The notes: generated by a model not told the origin, from the sequence alone. 64,000 nt of DNA from Mesorhizobium shangrilense (GCF_040537815.1 NZ_JBEWSZ010000010.1:70401-134400); one strand, 5' to 3'. Shown: positions 9,714 through 18,409, numbered from the stretch's first letter. Numbers and translations: made by a program.

Positions 9714-10382
9714 ATGGGCAGAGCACTGAGCGGGGATCTTCGGTCCCGAGTGTTAAAGGCTTCGGACGAAGGCATGTCTGCGCGGCAAGCTGCAGCCCGG
9801 TTCGGGGTTGGGATATCGAGCGCGATCCGCTGGTTTGCGCGGGCGAAGATCGGCGAGTTGACGCCCCGGCCGCAGGGGTGGCAACGCGCTTCCCGCCTCG
9901 ATGCGCATGAAGCCTTCATTGTCGGGCTGATCGAGGATCGCAAGGACATCACGCTGAACGAGATGGTGGAGCGGCTTTCGGACGAGCAGTCGGTGCGGAT
10001 CAGCCGCAGCGCGTTGAGCGCCTGGCTTCGCAGGCGCGGCTGGACATACAAAAAAGTCCGCACACGCACTGGAGCAGGATCGCCCCGACGTTCTGAAACG
10101 GCGCCGGGACTGGTTCGACGGCCAGCTCGATCTCTATCCGGCGAAGCTCGTGTTCATCGACGAAACCGGCCTCTCCACAAAGATGGCCCGCCTGCGTGGA
10201 AGAGCGCCGCGCGGCGAGCGCTGCCGGGCCGGCGTGCCGCATGGTCACTGGAAGACCACGACCTTCACCGGAGCGCTGCGGCTGACGGGCATGACTGCGC
10301 CCTTCGTCTACGACGGTGCCATGAACGGCAGCGTGTTCCTGGCCTATGTCGAGCAGGTGCTGGTCCCGACATTGTCGGAGGG
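9714..10382 (+). pseudogene. IS630 transposase, 5' part (two frames, interrupted)
   Basis: Frame A starts at ATG 9714 (MGRALSGDLRSRVL) with an HTH region (MSARQAAARFGVGISSAIRWF) and runs to WLRRRGWTYKK. Frame B continues SAHALEQDRPDVLKRRRDWF, FIDETGLSTKM (first catalytic Asp) and AYVEQVLVPTLSEG. The junction is A-AAA-AAG at 10050-10056, a classical -1 slippery sequence used by IS elements to fuse two frames. The gene is cut at 10382 by the nested element. Confidence 0.75.
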
Positions 10383-12449
10383 TGTCGCGTTGCCTCAAGG
10401 AAAATGTTACCGCGCGGCTTGGTTGCCTCACCTAAAATGTTACCCGTGAAGGCGAATACCGCCATGATGCTCTCACCACGAGGGAGGCATCATGACGACG
10501 AACATGACACATGCCATGCGCATGGAACTGGCCAATGCGGTCAGGGATCGCTATGCGGCCGCAGCGACTAAGGACAAGCGCAGGATCTTGGAGGAGTTTA
10601 TCGCCGCGACGGGGTATCATGAAAAGTCCGCAATCCGTGTCCTGAACAGCCCCCCGCAGCCGAGGAGCCGGCAGACCCGTCAACGCCCGTCGCTCTATGA
10701 CGAGGCCGCTCGGGGCGCGTTGATTGTGCTGTGGGAAGCTTCCGATCGAGTCTGCGGCAAGCGCCTTAAGGCACTGCTGCCCATTCTATTGCCGGCGCTG
10801 GAACGCAATGGGCATTTGAAGCTCGAGGAGGAGATCCGCCACAAGATCCTGTCGATGAGCGCCGCGACGATCGACCGCTTGCTCCAAATGCCGAGGCGCA
10901 CCATGCCTACGAAAAAGAAGCCAAGGGTCGTGCCAGAGCCCCGGCGGCGCATCAAGATGCGCACCTTTGCTGACTGGAACGAGCCGCTTCCGGGCAGCAT
11001 GGAAATGGACCTGGTTGCTCATTGCGGAGAGGCCAACCGCGGTAGCTACGTTCACAGCCTGGTTCTGACCGATATCGCGAGCGGATGGACGGAGGCCGCG
11101 CCCATCGTGGTCCGAGAAGGCACCCTCGTGGTCGAGACACTCGAGCGCATCCGCATGGGCTTGCCCTTTGCCCTGAGAGCGCTGGATGTGGATAATGGCA
11201 GCGAGTTCGTCAACAATAGGCTGATCGAATATTGCCTTGGTCACGGCATCGAACTCACTCGCTCGCGGCCTTACCGTAAGAACGACCAAGCGTGGATAGA
11301 GCAGAAAAATGGCGCCGTTGTACGGAAGCTCCTGGGTTATCGGCGCTTTGAAGGCTTGGCGGCGGCCAGAGCGATCACGCGCCTCTACACCGGCATCCCG
11401 GCTGTTCGTGAACTTCTTCCAGCCCTCGTTCAAGCCGGCTGCCAAGCAGCGCGACGGAGCGAAGGTGGCCAAGCGCTATCATCCGCCGCAGACGCCCTGT
11501 GAGCGTCTCCTGCAGGCGGAGGGCATCCCGATGGCTGCCAAGAGCAAGCTGCGCGAGATTGCCGCCGACCTCGATCCGCTGAAGCTTCTGGAGGAGATAC
11601 GAGCTGTGCAGGCCTATCTCGCAGCCCTGGCTGACGACGAAACACCGCCGCCGACGACATCCGAACCACCCGACCTGGCCGCGTTCGTAGCAAGCCTGTC
11701 GAGTGCCTGGCATGCGGGCGAAATCCGTCCGACGTTCTCCACCGAAGCCAAACCGCGTTACCTACGACGTCTACAAAAGGTCTCGACGCAAGTCCTTATT
11801 GCGGCTCCCACCGCCGCGCTCAAGCCGGTGATCTCACCCACTCCTACCGCGAAAGCCGCGAAGATGCAGGAGAAGCTGAAGCCGGTCTACGCCGAGCCTG
11901 GCCAAGCCCGCGTCCAGGCGCTCCGCATGGTGTGGCCGATCGTTTGCCGCCGATTGGAAGAATTCCCCAACATCAATGCCACGCAACTCTTCGACGAGCT
12001 GTGTGTCCAGTTTCCAGGTCGATTTACCCGCAAGCAGTACAAAACACTCGTCCGGCGGGTCAATCTGTGGCGCCAAGCAGCTCGCGCACGCGGTGTTGTC
12101 GTTGGGCCGAAGACGTATCGTCGGCTCAACGACAAACCGCGTGGCCGACGTCCCGACATCTTTAAGGACCATTGGGAAGAGATGGCACGATGCCTTGAAG
12201 AGCGTCCGGATCAGACCGCACTTGAACTTCTCGTCGAGTTCCAGGCCCGTCACCCAGGACGATACAGCTTGCGCCAGCTTCACACGCTGCAGAAGCGAGT
12301 AAGGGCGTGGCGACAACAAGCCGTGCAGCGGCTCATCGGCGAGGTCAGCGGCCCAGCGCCATACCTCGCTTCAGATTCCACACGTCTGGCGAGCGGGTAA
12401 CATTCTTGGTGAGGCAGCCGGTAACAAAATTACGTGAGGCAACACGACA
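10383..12449 (+). mobile_element. Integrase-core (DDE) IS nested in the IS630 element
   Basis: The element begins TGTCGCGTTGCCTCA and ends TGAGGCAACACGACA, near-perfect inverted repeats, and is bounded by the 6-bp direct repeat GGAGGG (10377-10382 and 12450-12455). Taking it out restores the IS630 reading frame as ...[12 protein letters not shown].... Each end carries two copies of a 22-23-bp motif, TTGCCTCA followed by AATGTTACC, reminiscent of the multiple terminal repeats of IS21. The family is that of the transposase at 52764-53759. The total is 2067 bp. Confidence 0.8.
10492..12400 (+). pseudogene. Transposase of the nested IS, split by a one-base insertion
   Basis: The first frame (10492-11502) has an N-terminal helical region, LYDEAARGALIVLWEASDRVCGK split by residues, and an integrase core with DLVAHCGE (first Asp), DNGSEFVN (second Asp) and NDQAWIEQKNGA (Glu). 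The second frame enters at about 11390 with ASRLFVNFFQPSFK and runs to 12400 with a C-terminal region containing two related basic helical segments ([16 protein letters not shown]). The natural sequence RLYTASRLF is broken by one extra base near 11385-11390, so the 600-odd residue protein is presumed lost unless ribosomes shift there. Confidence 0.7.
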
Positions 12450-12729
12450 GGAGGGCGACGTAGTCGTTATGGACAACCTGCCCGCCCACAAGGCGGCAGG
12501 GGTTCGAGAGGCAATCAAGCAAGCCGGCGCCAGGCTCATGTTCCTGCCGCCATACAGCCCCGACTTCAACCCCATCGAGAACGCCTTCTCCAAGCTCAAG
12601 GCGCTGATGCGCGCCAAAGCCGAAAGAACTATCAAAGCTTTATGGGACGCCGTCGGCTCGCTCCTCCACCAATTCACGCCAGCCGAATGTGCCAACTACT
12701 TCAAGGCTGCCGGGTATGAACCAGATTAA
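12450..12729 (+). pseudogene. IS630 transposase, 3' part
   Basis: This stretch continues the transposase cut at 10382: [20 protein letters not shown] (second catalytic Asp), then [18 protein letters not shown] (catalytic Glu of the DDE triad) and the terminal [13 protein letters not shown]. All C-terminal residues expected for IS630 are present. The coding part is intact but separated from its start by the nested element. Confidence 0.8.
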
Positions 12730-12826
12730 ACAGGACGTGCTCTAGCTGGTGCTTCCCACCTGATGACATAAGCCGGAATTGCGACCGCTTCTGGCATGCG
12801 CATGCGAGTCTGGTGCATGTGCCCAG

Positions 12827-13378
12827 CTACCGCGATTGTGCCAACGTACTCCGTTCGGACTTCCTCCCGTCAAACGCAAGCGACAGGTTGAGATTGTGCT
12901 GCACCATCTGATTCCCTGGTTCTGTTTCGAGAGCTTGCCGATACAGCGCTTGTGCAGCGTCGTGCCGCCCTTCAATATCCAAGATAACTCCCTTCGCATT
13001 CAATGCACGCAAGTTACCTGGATCCGCAACTAAGACGCTTTCGAGTACCTGAAGCGCCTCATGCGGGCGTTTCTGCGTCACCAAAGAATTCGTAAGACTG
13101 ATCGCCCCATCGACATTGTCAGGATGCTGCTTCAGATCATCCCGCAACGCCCGCTCTTGAGCATCCTGAGTGACTGCGCGCAGAATGCGTTCGCGCATAG
13201 CCGGATCGACCTTATTGGCGCCGAGCAACTCTGGGGGCGACGTCTCCTTCACTGAAAGAGCCGGCTTATCCCAGCTGGCGCAACCGCCAAGAGGTAAAAT
13301 GGCGAGTATTGCGAAGAGAAGTGAGCCCAGACGAAATAACAGTAACGGCGGAGTGAGTGTTTTCTCATGTGAATTCAT
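12827..13378 (-). CDS. TPR lipoprotein of the rhizobial T3SS locus (y4yS-like)
   Basis: A 183-residue protein with a lipoprotein signal ending in the lipobox LGGC near residue 33, followed by a soluble domain with tetratricopeptide-like helices (PHEALQVLESVLVADPGNL, RHDAAQALYRQALETEPGN). The gene is last in the nopC-nopA-sctD-rhcV operon, 35 bases after rhcV, the position of y4yS in NGR234-type clusters. It resembles TadD-like pilus-assembly lipoproteins. A role in periplasmic assembly of the secretion machine is inferred from location and domain type only. Confidence 0.75.
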   Translation of the reverse strand: MNSHEKTLTPPLLLFRLGSLLFAILAILPLGGCASWDKPALSVKETSPPELLGANKVDPAMRERILRAVTQDAQERALRDDLKQHPDNVDGAISLTNSLVTQKRPHEALQVLESVLVADPGNLRALNAKGVILDIEGRHDAAQALYRQALETEPGNQMVQHNLNLSLAFDGRKSERSTLAQSR

Positions 13379-13413
13379 GCTTCGTTCTCAGCTTTCATCG
13401 AGTGCTGTGCCTT

Positions 13414-15507
13414 TCAGTTGGTGGCAACCCGGATAGTGCGAGAATCCCCTAGCGTTCCACTGTTTGTTCCAAGCGGAAGCTTGACGGATCCGGCGGGCTG
13501 AATCGTAAAGTCGGAGGCGAGATCCTGATAAGACAGTACGGCAAGATCGATCCCGTTTCGGGTGAGAAAACCGCGGACGAAGCGTCGGACATCCATTGAA
13601 GTTAATACAACAGGGCGGGGCTGACCCGGTGCTGTGCTGGAAAGGATCTGACGCATCTGTGACAGCAGCGCTTCGCTTTGCCGATCCTCTAACACGAGGT
13701 AGGGGCCTGCAGCCGAATCCCGAACCGCACTGCGCACCACATCCTCAGTCTCACGTTCGATGATAAAGGCGGCCACGATACCGTGTGTGGCATAGCGGTG
13801 ACAGATCTGCCGCTTCATACCAGAACGAACGTATTCCGTGAGCAGGGCGACGTTTTGCTCACGTTCGCTCCATTCGGCCAATGCCTCCAAGACGAGCCGG
13901 GTATTGCGGATCGGGATACCTTCATCCAGTAGGCGGCGCAGCACATCGGCAATTCGAGGGATCGGCGTCGTGCGCAGCACCTCCTTCACCAGATCAGCAT
14001 ATTCCCGCTCCATCCGGCCCAGCAATTGGCGGGTCTCTTGGATTCCCACCAAGCGCGGTGCATAGCGGGTCAACGTCGCATGGACACGCAACGCGAGGAG
14101 TTCGCTTGGACGGTGATGCCCGATGCCGGCGGCATTGAGGGCCGGTGCATGGCTTTGTTCGACCCAGATTCTGCCCGTTTCTGCATCATGCCGAAAGGGG
14201 ATGCCGCTCGATTCAATGTTCGCCAGATCGTCTGTGAGCGTTAGCTGTGTCGGATTAATCAAATCCTGTTCGACTGGCACGCCCTCGACATCTATCCTGA
14301 ATTGCGACTCGGGCAGCTGCTGGTCGGCCGCGACTGGGATGCGGGGAACGATAATGCCGAGATCGGCTGAGACTAGTTGCGAAACGCGTGCAATATGCTG
14401 TTGCAATTCGACTTGGTCGATCGCATCCGTAAGGCTCGGCGCAAGGAAGAAGGCGATCGGACATGCCTCCGCAGGTACGTTTTCCTTTTGAGGCTCCCCT
14501 GGAGCTGCAGTTGTAGCATCGACATTGCCGGCGCCCAGCCCATTACCCTTGACAAGGCTTGCGGTGGCGAAGACTGCGGCCAAGATCAGAAAGACGGGTA
14601 GCGGGAAACCAGGAACAAACCCCATCACAACCAAGACGCAGGCCGCAAGCCGCAATGCTCGCTTACTGGACGTGAGTTGATTGACTATGTCGGTACCAAG
14701 GTTGAGGCTTGCAGCCCCAGTTACACGAGTGACGATGGTCGCCGCGGTAATTGAGAGCAGCAGGGCCGGAATCTGCGAGATTAACGCATCACCTATCGTG
14801 AGCAGAGTATAGTGATGCAGCACCTCGCCGAAGGACATGCCCTTCGAGAGCAGGCCGATTGAAATCCCACCCAGCATATTGATGCAGATAACCACCAGCC
14901 CGGCGATGGCGTCGCCCTTCACAAATTTCATCGCGCCATCCATCGCGCCATAAAGTTGGCTTTCCCTCTCCAATGCGGCGCGCCGCCTGCGAGATTCGTT
15001 GGCATCGATGTGACCGTTCCGCAACTCTGCGTCGACCGCCATTTGCTTGCCCGGCAGAGCGTCGAGCGTGAAGCGCGCCGCCACTTCTGCTACGCGTTCG
15101 GCGCCCTTCGCGAGGACCATGAATTGCACCATGGTCACGACCAGAAATATGACGAAACCTACAACGATATTGCCTGAGATTACGAAGTCGCCGAACGTGT
15201 GGATGATGCTGCCTGCCTCCCCCTCGGCCAGGATCAGTCGCGTCGTTGCGATGGTGAGCGCCAGACGGAATACCGTGGAAATCAAAATGACGCCGGGCAA
15301 AGAGGAAAAATCAAGTGGCGTGCTGACATACAGGGCAACCATCAGCAGCAGTATGGCCAACCCCATATTGAATCCGATCAGCGTGTCGATCGCCACGACC
15401 GGGACTGGCATGACCATCATGGCTACGGCCAGAAGCAGCATTAACGCGACCATTAAGTCCGGGTTGGCCGGCGCACGCTCGATGAAGTTACGCAGGACGT
15501 TGGCCAT
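13414..15507 (-). CDS. rhcV: T3SS export gate protein RhcV (SctV)
   Basis: A 697-residue FHIPEP-family protein forming the nonameric inner-membrane export gate. The N-terminal half has about seven or eight hydrophobic segments (LMVALMLLLAVAMMVMPVPVV, IVVGFVIFLVVTMVQF) and the conserved cytosolic loop with LDALPGKQMAVDAEL; the C-terminal half is the soluble SctVC domain (HHRPSELLALRVHATL, LVLEDR). I chose ATG 15507 (MANVLRNF), which follows AAAGGGGCC and lies 10 bases after the upstream gene, rather than the in-frame ATG at 15576, which would overlap that gene. Length is usual for the family. It works with RhcR, S, T and U. Confidence 0.95.
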   Translation of the reverse strand: MANVLRNFIERAPANPDLMVALMLLLAVAMMVMPVPVVAIDTLIGFNMGLAILLLMVALYVSTPLDFSSLPGVILISTVFRLALTIATTRLILAEGEAGSIIHTFGDFVISGNIVVGFVIFLVVTMVQFMVLAKGAERVAEVAARFTLDALPGKQMAVDAELRNGHIDANESRRRRAALERESQLYGAMDGAMKFVKGDAIAGLVVICINMLGGISIGLLSKGMSFGEVLHHYTLLTIGDALISQIPALLLSITAATIVTRVTGAASLNLGTDIVNQLTSSKRALRLAACVLVVMGFVPGFPLPVFLILAAVFATASLVKGNGLGAGNVDATTAAPGEPQKENVPAEACPIAFFLAPSLTDAIDQVELQQHIARVSQLVSADLGIIVPRIPVAADQQLPESQFRIDVEGVPVEQDLINPTQLTLTDDLANIESSGIPFRHDAETGRIWVEQSHAPALNAAGIGHHRPSELLALRVHATLTRYAPRLVGIQETRQLLGRMEREYADLVKEVLRTTPIPRIADVLRRLLDEGIPIRNTRLVLEALAEWSEREQNVALLTEYVRSGMKRQICHRYATHGIVAAFIIERETEDVVRSAVRDSAAGPYLVLEDRQSEALLSQMRQILSSTAPGQPRPVVLTSMDVRRFVRGFLTRNGIDLAVLSYQDLASDFTIQPAGSVKLPLGTNSGTLGDSRTIRVATN

Positions 15508-15517
15508 GGAGGCCCCT

Positions 15518-15829
15518 TTATGATCGTTTGAGAATTGCTCTGCTGCTACGCAGCTTTCGAAGACCCACCAGCGCATGGCTACAGGCTGAGAGGCAGGCGT
15601 GAAGACAGCTGGCCCTGGGATGTTCCAGTCTGTCCAGAACCGTCAGGCCCTCACCGCCGAAACCTCCCGAGATCAGTGCATAGGCGAGAAGCCGCAGCAG
15701 TTGAACATCCTGAAAATTACCGTGGGCAGCGAGCCCCAACAGGGGCAAGTTTCGCGCGCTCTGCCCACACGCAAGGTGGAGGTAGGAAAGGGCGCAGAGG
15801 AAATCGCGCTCCTGCTCGGGGATCAGCAC
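15518..15829 (-). CDS. Small TPR-like T3SS protein, SctG-type needle chaperone candidate
   Basis: A 103-residue Leu/Ala-rich helical protein (DFLCALSYLHLACGQ, LLRLLAYALISGG, GLTVLDRLEHP) read from a GTG at 15829; an in-frame stop lies nine codons upstream of the preceding codons, so the start is confined to this area. The size, helical-repeat look and position just before rhcV fit the YscG/SctG group that chaperones the needle subunit before secretion. In-frame stop at 15518 leaves 10 bases to rhcV. The function is inferred from context and size; sequence identity alone does not establish it. Confidence 0.6.
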   Translation of the reverse strand: MLIPEQERDFLCALSYLHLACGQSARNLPLLGLAAHGNFQDVQLLRLLAYALISGGFGGEGLTVLDRLEHPRASCLHACLSACSHALVGLRKLRSSRAILKRS

Positions 15830-15899
15830 GACATCACCGGTTTCGGAAACGTTCGTCGGTCACGCTGGAGCGTTGCGCTCGATCCGGATCCACCATCGG

Positions 15900-16034
15900 C
15901 TAGCCTTTGATCAAGCTGTTCCGGTTCTGCCGGAGCAGGACCACCTGCCGTAACTCGTCCCGCAGGACGACAATTGCCTCAGGCACGGCCGAATGATACC
16001 GAGCGCGACAGGATAGGTGGGGCAGCTTGACCAT
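15900..16034 (-). CDS. Very small T3SS operon protein, unknown (SctE-like position)
   Basis: A 44-residue frame starting MVKLPHLSC and ending NSLIKG. It has an excellent ribosome-binding site (AAGGAGA, six bases before ATG) and lies between sctD and the SctG-like gene in the same orientation. The C-terminal half (AIVVLRDELRQVVLLRQNR) looks like one amphipathic helix. In other T3SSs a small SctE protein acts with SctG as needle co-chaperone; the position fits, but there is no motif to prove it. A longer in-frame ATG at 16103 would overlap sctD. Confidence 0.5.
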   Translation of the reverse strand: MVKLPHLSCRARYHSAVPEAIVVLRDELRQVVLLRQNRNSLIKG

Positions 16035-16074
16035 GGAGTTCTCCTTTTCGTACGGCCTGCGAACCTGGAAACTT

Positions 16075-16965
16075 TTAATAAGGGAGAGCAGCAAGGCGGC
16101 CATTTCGACTCAGCAGCACGCGGCCGTCCTCGATCCGATCGACCGTCCATCCATCATCCAAAAGGGCGCCGACGAAATACTTCTCACCATCGATTACAAC
16201 ATACGGCAGGGAGCCACGCCAAACAGCTTCAACGGCGATTGCGGATGGCCCCTTCTCCTCTTTGAGGACCACTCCATTGACCAGTGTTAGAGCGCCCTTC
16301 GTGCGATGATCGAACCACTGCTGAGCCTTCTGCCAACTGGTGGCCGATGCAGACGTGACGGTGCCCTCAGCGGTCACAACACCCTTTGCGGAGCCGATCT
16401 TAATATTGAGCAGGCCCGCTTTATTGACTTCGTCTTGCAGGTCTTTGGCCGCTGCCACGGTAGTCTGATCGTCAGCGCGGTTATTGGTCAGCTGGGACTC
16501 AAGTTCGGCACCAGGTGAATTGGCGCTCAATGCACCAGTGTTGCCGTAGTAGGAAAAAATGGCCGATAGCGCGCCGATCCCCAGAGAGCTGAGCAACACC
16601 AAGGCGAGTACGGAGATGGATAGGCGTGGTATCCCGATCGAACCAGCTGACGCTGCATCCTGCGCTGACCAAAGAATGGACATCGCGCCTGCATGAATGA
16701 CGACAGGAAGCGGAACCACAACGCACTCGCCTGCGGCAATATTCCTGTTGCCCTCCACGCTGAGGCCGGCTGCAAGCGCCTCGACCTCGATCGAATTGCC
16801 AAGAAGAGTGATACGAAGATGATGTGGCTCCAGTCTTTGCTCGACGAAGATTATATCGGCATCGAGGCCACTACCGATTAAGCTCGTTTCGAGAGCCGCC
16901 TTACCGGTCAGTCCGCAATAGAGCCCCGACAGAACTTCGAAATGCAGGGAAACGGCGTCATTCAA
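16075..16965 (-). CDS. T3SS inner-membrane ring protein SctD (y4yQ-like)
   Basis: About 296 residues: an N-terminal cytosolic FHA-like domain, a single membrane segment (LSISVLALVLLSSLGIGALSA within about residues 129-155), then a periplasmic part with a ring-building BON-like repeat (NKAGLLNIKIGSAKGVVTAEG). This is the SctD/PrgH/YscD layout that forms the outer of the two inner-membrane rings with RhcJ. I prefer TTG 16965 (LNDAVSLHF), which has GGGAGAT just upstream; an ATG at 17010 lies inside a terminator-like hairpin. The gene follows nopA. Identity with y4yQ is by position and architecture. Confidence 0.8.
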   Translation of the reverse strand: MNDAVSLHFEVLSGLYCGLTGKAALETSLIGSGLDADIIFVEQRLEPHHLRITLLGNSIEVEALAAGLSVEGNRNIAAGECVVVPLPVVIHAGAMSILWSAQDAASAGSIGIPRLSISVLALVLLSSLGIGALSAIFSYYGNTGALSANSPGAELESQLTNNRADDQTTVAAAKDLQDEVNKAGLLNIKIGSAKGVVTAEGTVTSASATSWQKAQQWFDHRTKGALTLVNGVVLKEEKGPSAIAVEAVWRGSLPYVVIDGEKYFVGALLDDGWTVDRIEDGRVLLSRNGRLAALPY

Positions 16966-16975
16966 GGATGATCTC

Positions 16976-17022
16976 CCGAAAAAGGAGAGGAGCCGCACGG
17001 CAATTGCCATGCGGCTCCTCTC
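16976..17022 (-). terminator. Strong hairpin plus T-run between nopA and sctD
   Basis: On the minus strand a 17-bp stem (arms 17006-17022 and 16985-17001, one G-U pair) encloses the loop AATT and is followed after a C by TTTTT, ending near 16976. It has the form of an intrinsic terminator. It lies directly after nopA and before sctD, so it may let most transcripts end after the abundant NopC/NopA genes or protect their 3' end, while read-through feeds the structural genes. Confidence 0.7.
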
Positions 17023-17082
17023 GGTTCCACACGCGCCACCTGGGCGACGTGATCGGGGCTACCCTAGAACCCCGATCCGACA

Positions 17083-17298
17083 TTACTGAACGCGTTCGTC
17101 GGCCGCCTTCTTGATTGTCTGGAGGTTGGTCGTAACAGTGCGCAGCTCTATACTCCTTTCCGTAGCCTCCATGCTAACCGCCGCTAGCTCCTTGATTTGC
17201 GCCTGGAACTCGGCAGCACCAGCGACTTTGGCAGCTGCGTCTGCACCAGCCGCAACGCCACCACCAGCCGCACTCCCAGCAGTACCTACTTTACTCAT
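17083..17298 (-). CDS. nopA: T3SS pilus/needle protein NopA (SctF-type)
   Basis: A 71-residue protein, Ala/Gly-rich at the N-terminus (GSAAGGGVAAGADAAAKVAG) with a helical C-terminal half (IKELAAVSMEATERSIELR, TTNLQTIKKAADERVQ). Size, composition and position after nopC match NopA, the rhizobial T3SS pilus subunit. The ribosome-binding site AAAGGGAAAAG lies just before ATG. It is co-transcribed with nopC from a tts box and followed by a strong terminator-like hairpin, as expected for a highly expressed structural subunit. Confidence 0.85.
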   Translation of the reverse strand: MSKVGTAGSAAGGGVAAGADAAAKVAGAAEFQAQIKELAAVSMEATERSIELRTVTTNLQTIKKAADERVQ

Positions 17299-17369
17299 AT
17301 CTTTTCCCTTTCTGTTAGATCTGTGCCGACACCAATGGCACGCACCTCCTGACGCCGGACCATCCAGCG

Positions 17370-17663
17370 TCAGGCATCCTCTTCAGTTTCTGCCATAGCG
17401 TCGTCGGTATCAGCCATGGCATCGCTCACAAGCTGCACCGCAACCGAACGAAGAGCCATTTCGAAGGCCTCGCTTTGAGCAGCAGCTTGCGAGCCGTCCC
17501 CAGAAATGGTCGGACTATCAGCCCCATCGCTCCCGCCAACCGGCCCGTTATGACCAGAAGACCCGGTGGATCCGTGCTGCGGCTGTCCATGCGAATCTCC
17601 ATGCCCCCTATGGGCCAAGGAAACACCGATGTTGCCAATTCCGCTCCCAATTGCTGCGACCAT
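17370..17663 (-). CDS. nopC: Secreted nodulation outer protein NopC
   Basis: A 97-residue protein. The N-terminus MVAAIGSGIGNIGVSLAHRG is followed by a His/Gly/Ser-rich linker (HGQPQHGSTGSSGHNGPVGG) and a C-terminal helix (AFEMALRSVAVQLVSDAM) with an acidic tail. This matches NopC, first gene of the nopC-nopA unit and a T3-secreted protein that acts as an effector in some rhizobia. A tts box sits 68 bases upstream. There is no signal peptide, as expected for a T3 substrate. Confidence 0.85.
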   Translation of the reverse strand: MVAAIGSGIGNIGVSLAHRGHGDSHGQPQHGSTGSSGHNGPVGGSDGADSPTISGDGSQAAAQSEAFEMALRSVAVQLVSDAMADTDDAMAETEEDA

Positions 17664-17730
17664 CAGTTACTCCAGCATCTGTTTCCATTGGCGGCGACGT
17701 GTAGAAGATCAATTTCCACAAGCTATGAGC

Positions 17731-17753
17731 GCGAGCTTTCGAGAAGCTGACGA
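17731..17753 (-). promoter_or_regulatory. tts box upstream of nopC
   Basis: The minus strand reads TCGTCAGCTTCTCGAAAGCT, an essentially perfect match to the TtsI-binding consensus, 68 bases before the nopC start. It should drive nopC, nopA and, by read-through, sctD to y4yS. Confidence 0.9.
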
Positions 17754-17779
17754 GTCTCGACAAAAATCGCGCTATCGCA

Positions 17780-18374
17780 AAAATAAATAGTCGTGCGCGA
17801 TCTGGCCCCCTACCGAGGCAGAGTTCTTTCGTTCGCGGCAAGGTGATGGTGTGGGCAGTACGCTTCTACCGCAGGCATCGGGTCAGCTGTCGTGATCTTG
17901 AATGGTTTCGCCTTAAGATAGCGCGAAGAAAGTCAGGATATATCAGGCTGTGACTGAGTGCCCCACCCTCGGTGCGGTCCTCTTCACAGACGACACCGGT
18001 TGCCAGCTGAATCATCAGCCGTGCTGTGTGGCCCTACTCCTGTTTTCCGCTCAGTCTTGGTCACCGAGTGCACGCACGCGGCGCCTTTTTGTGCCGGATA
18101 GTAGAGGTCCGCGATCGGTGCGTCGGCCGCCAACGTTCGGCGCTAATGCGTCCACATGACCTGGCTCTTCCATTCGGTCGTCCTACGCTCCCGGCGCATC
18201 CAGACCTGCGCGGCTGCGATATCAATAGGCCCGAAGCTGCCGGTCAGTGACCCGTCCGCCTGAGCGCTTTGTGCCCCCCGCCTTCGTACCAACTTTTTCT
18301 TCAGCGGGCCACCGACGCAGCTTCAGGGAAAAATAAACGCAGTTTCCACTGGATCATTGTCATCCTTCTGCAAC
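17780..18374. other. Divergent intergenic region, no recognised gene
   Basis: About 600 bases between the nopC promoter and the effector promoter. Short open frames are present on both strands but show no domain. It separates two outward-facing tts boxes. Confidence 0.4.
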
Positions 18375-18397
18375 TCGTCAGCTTCTCGAAAGCTCAC
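18375..18397 (+). promoter_or_regulatory. tts box upstream of the SKWP effector
   Basis: The plus strand reads TCGTCAGCTTCTCGAAAGCT, identical over 20 bases to the box upstream of nopC but facing right, about 175 bases before the effector start at 18571. Confidence 0.9.
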
Positions 18398-18409
18398 GCT
18401 CCTTTCATG

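Larger units (their letters stand above)
9628..12742 (+). mobile_element. IS630 family element, interrupted by a second IS
   Basis: The left end GAGCACATCCT and right end AGGACGTGCTC are inverted repeats. Each is flanked by the dinucleotide TA (9626-9627 and 12743-12744), the target duplicated by IS630 elements. Removing the nested element (10383-12449) and one copy of its 6-bp duplication leaves about 1.04 kb, the normal size of an IS630 with a two-frame transposase. It abuts y4yS at the edge of the T3SS block. Confidence 0.8.
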
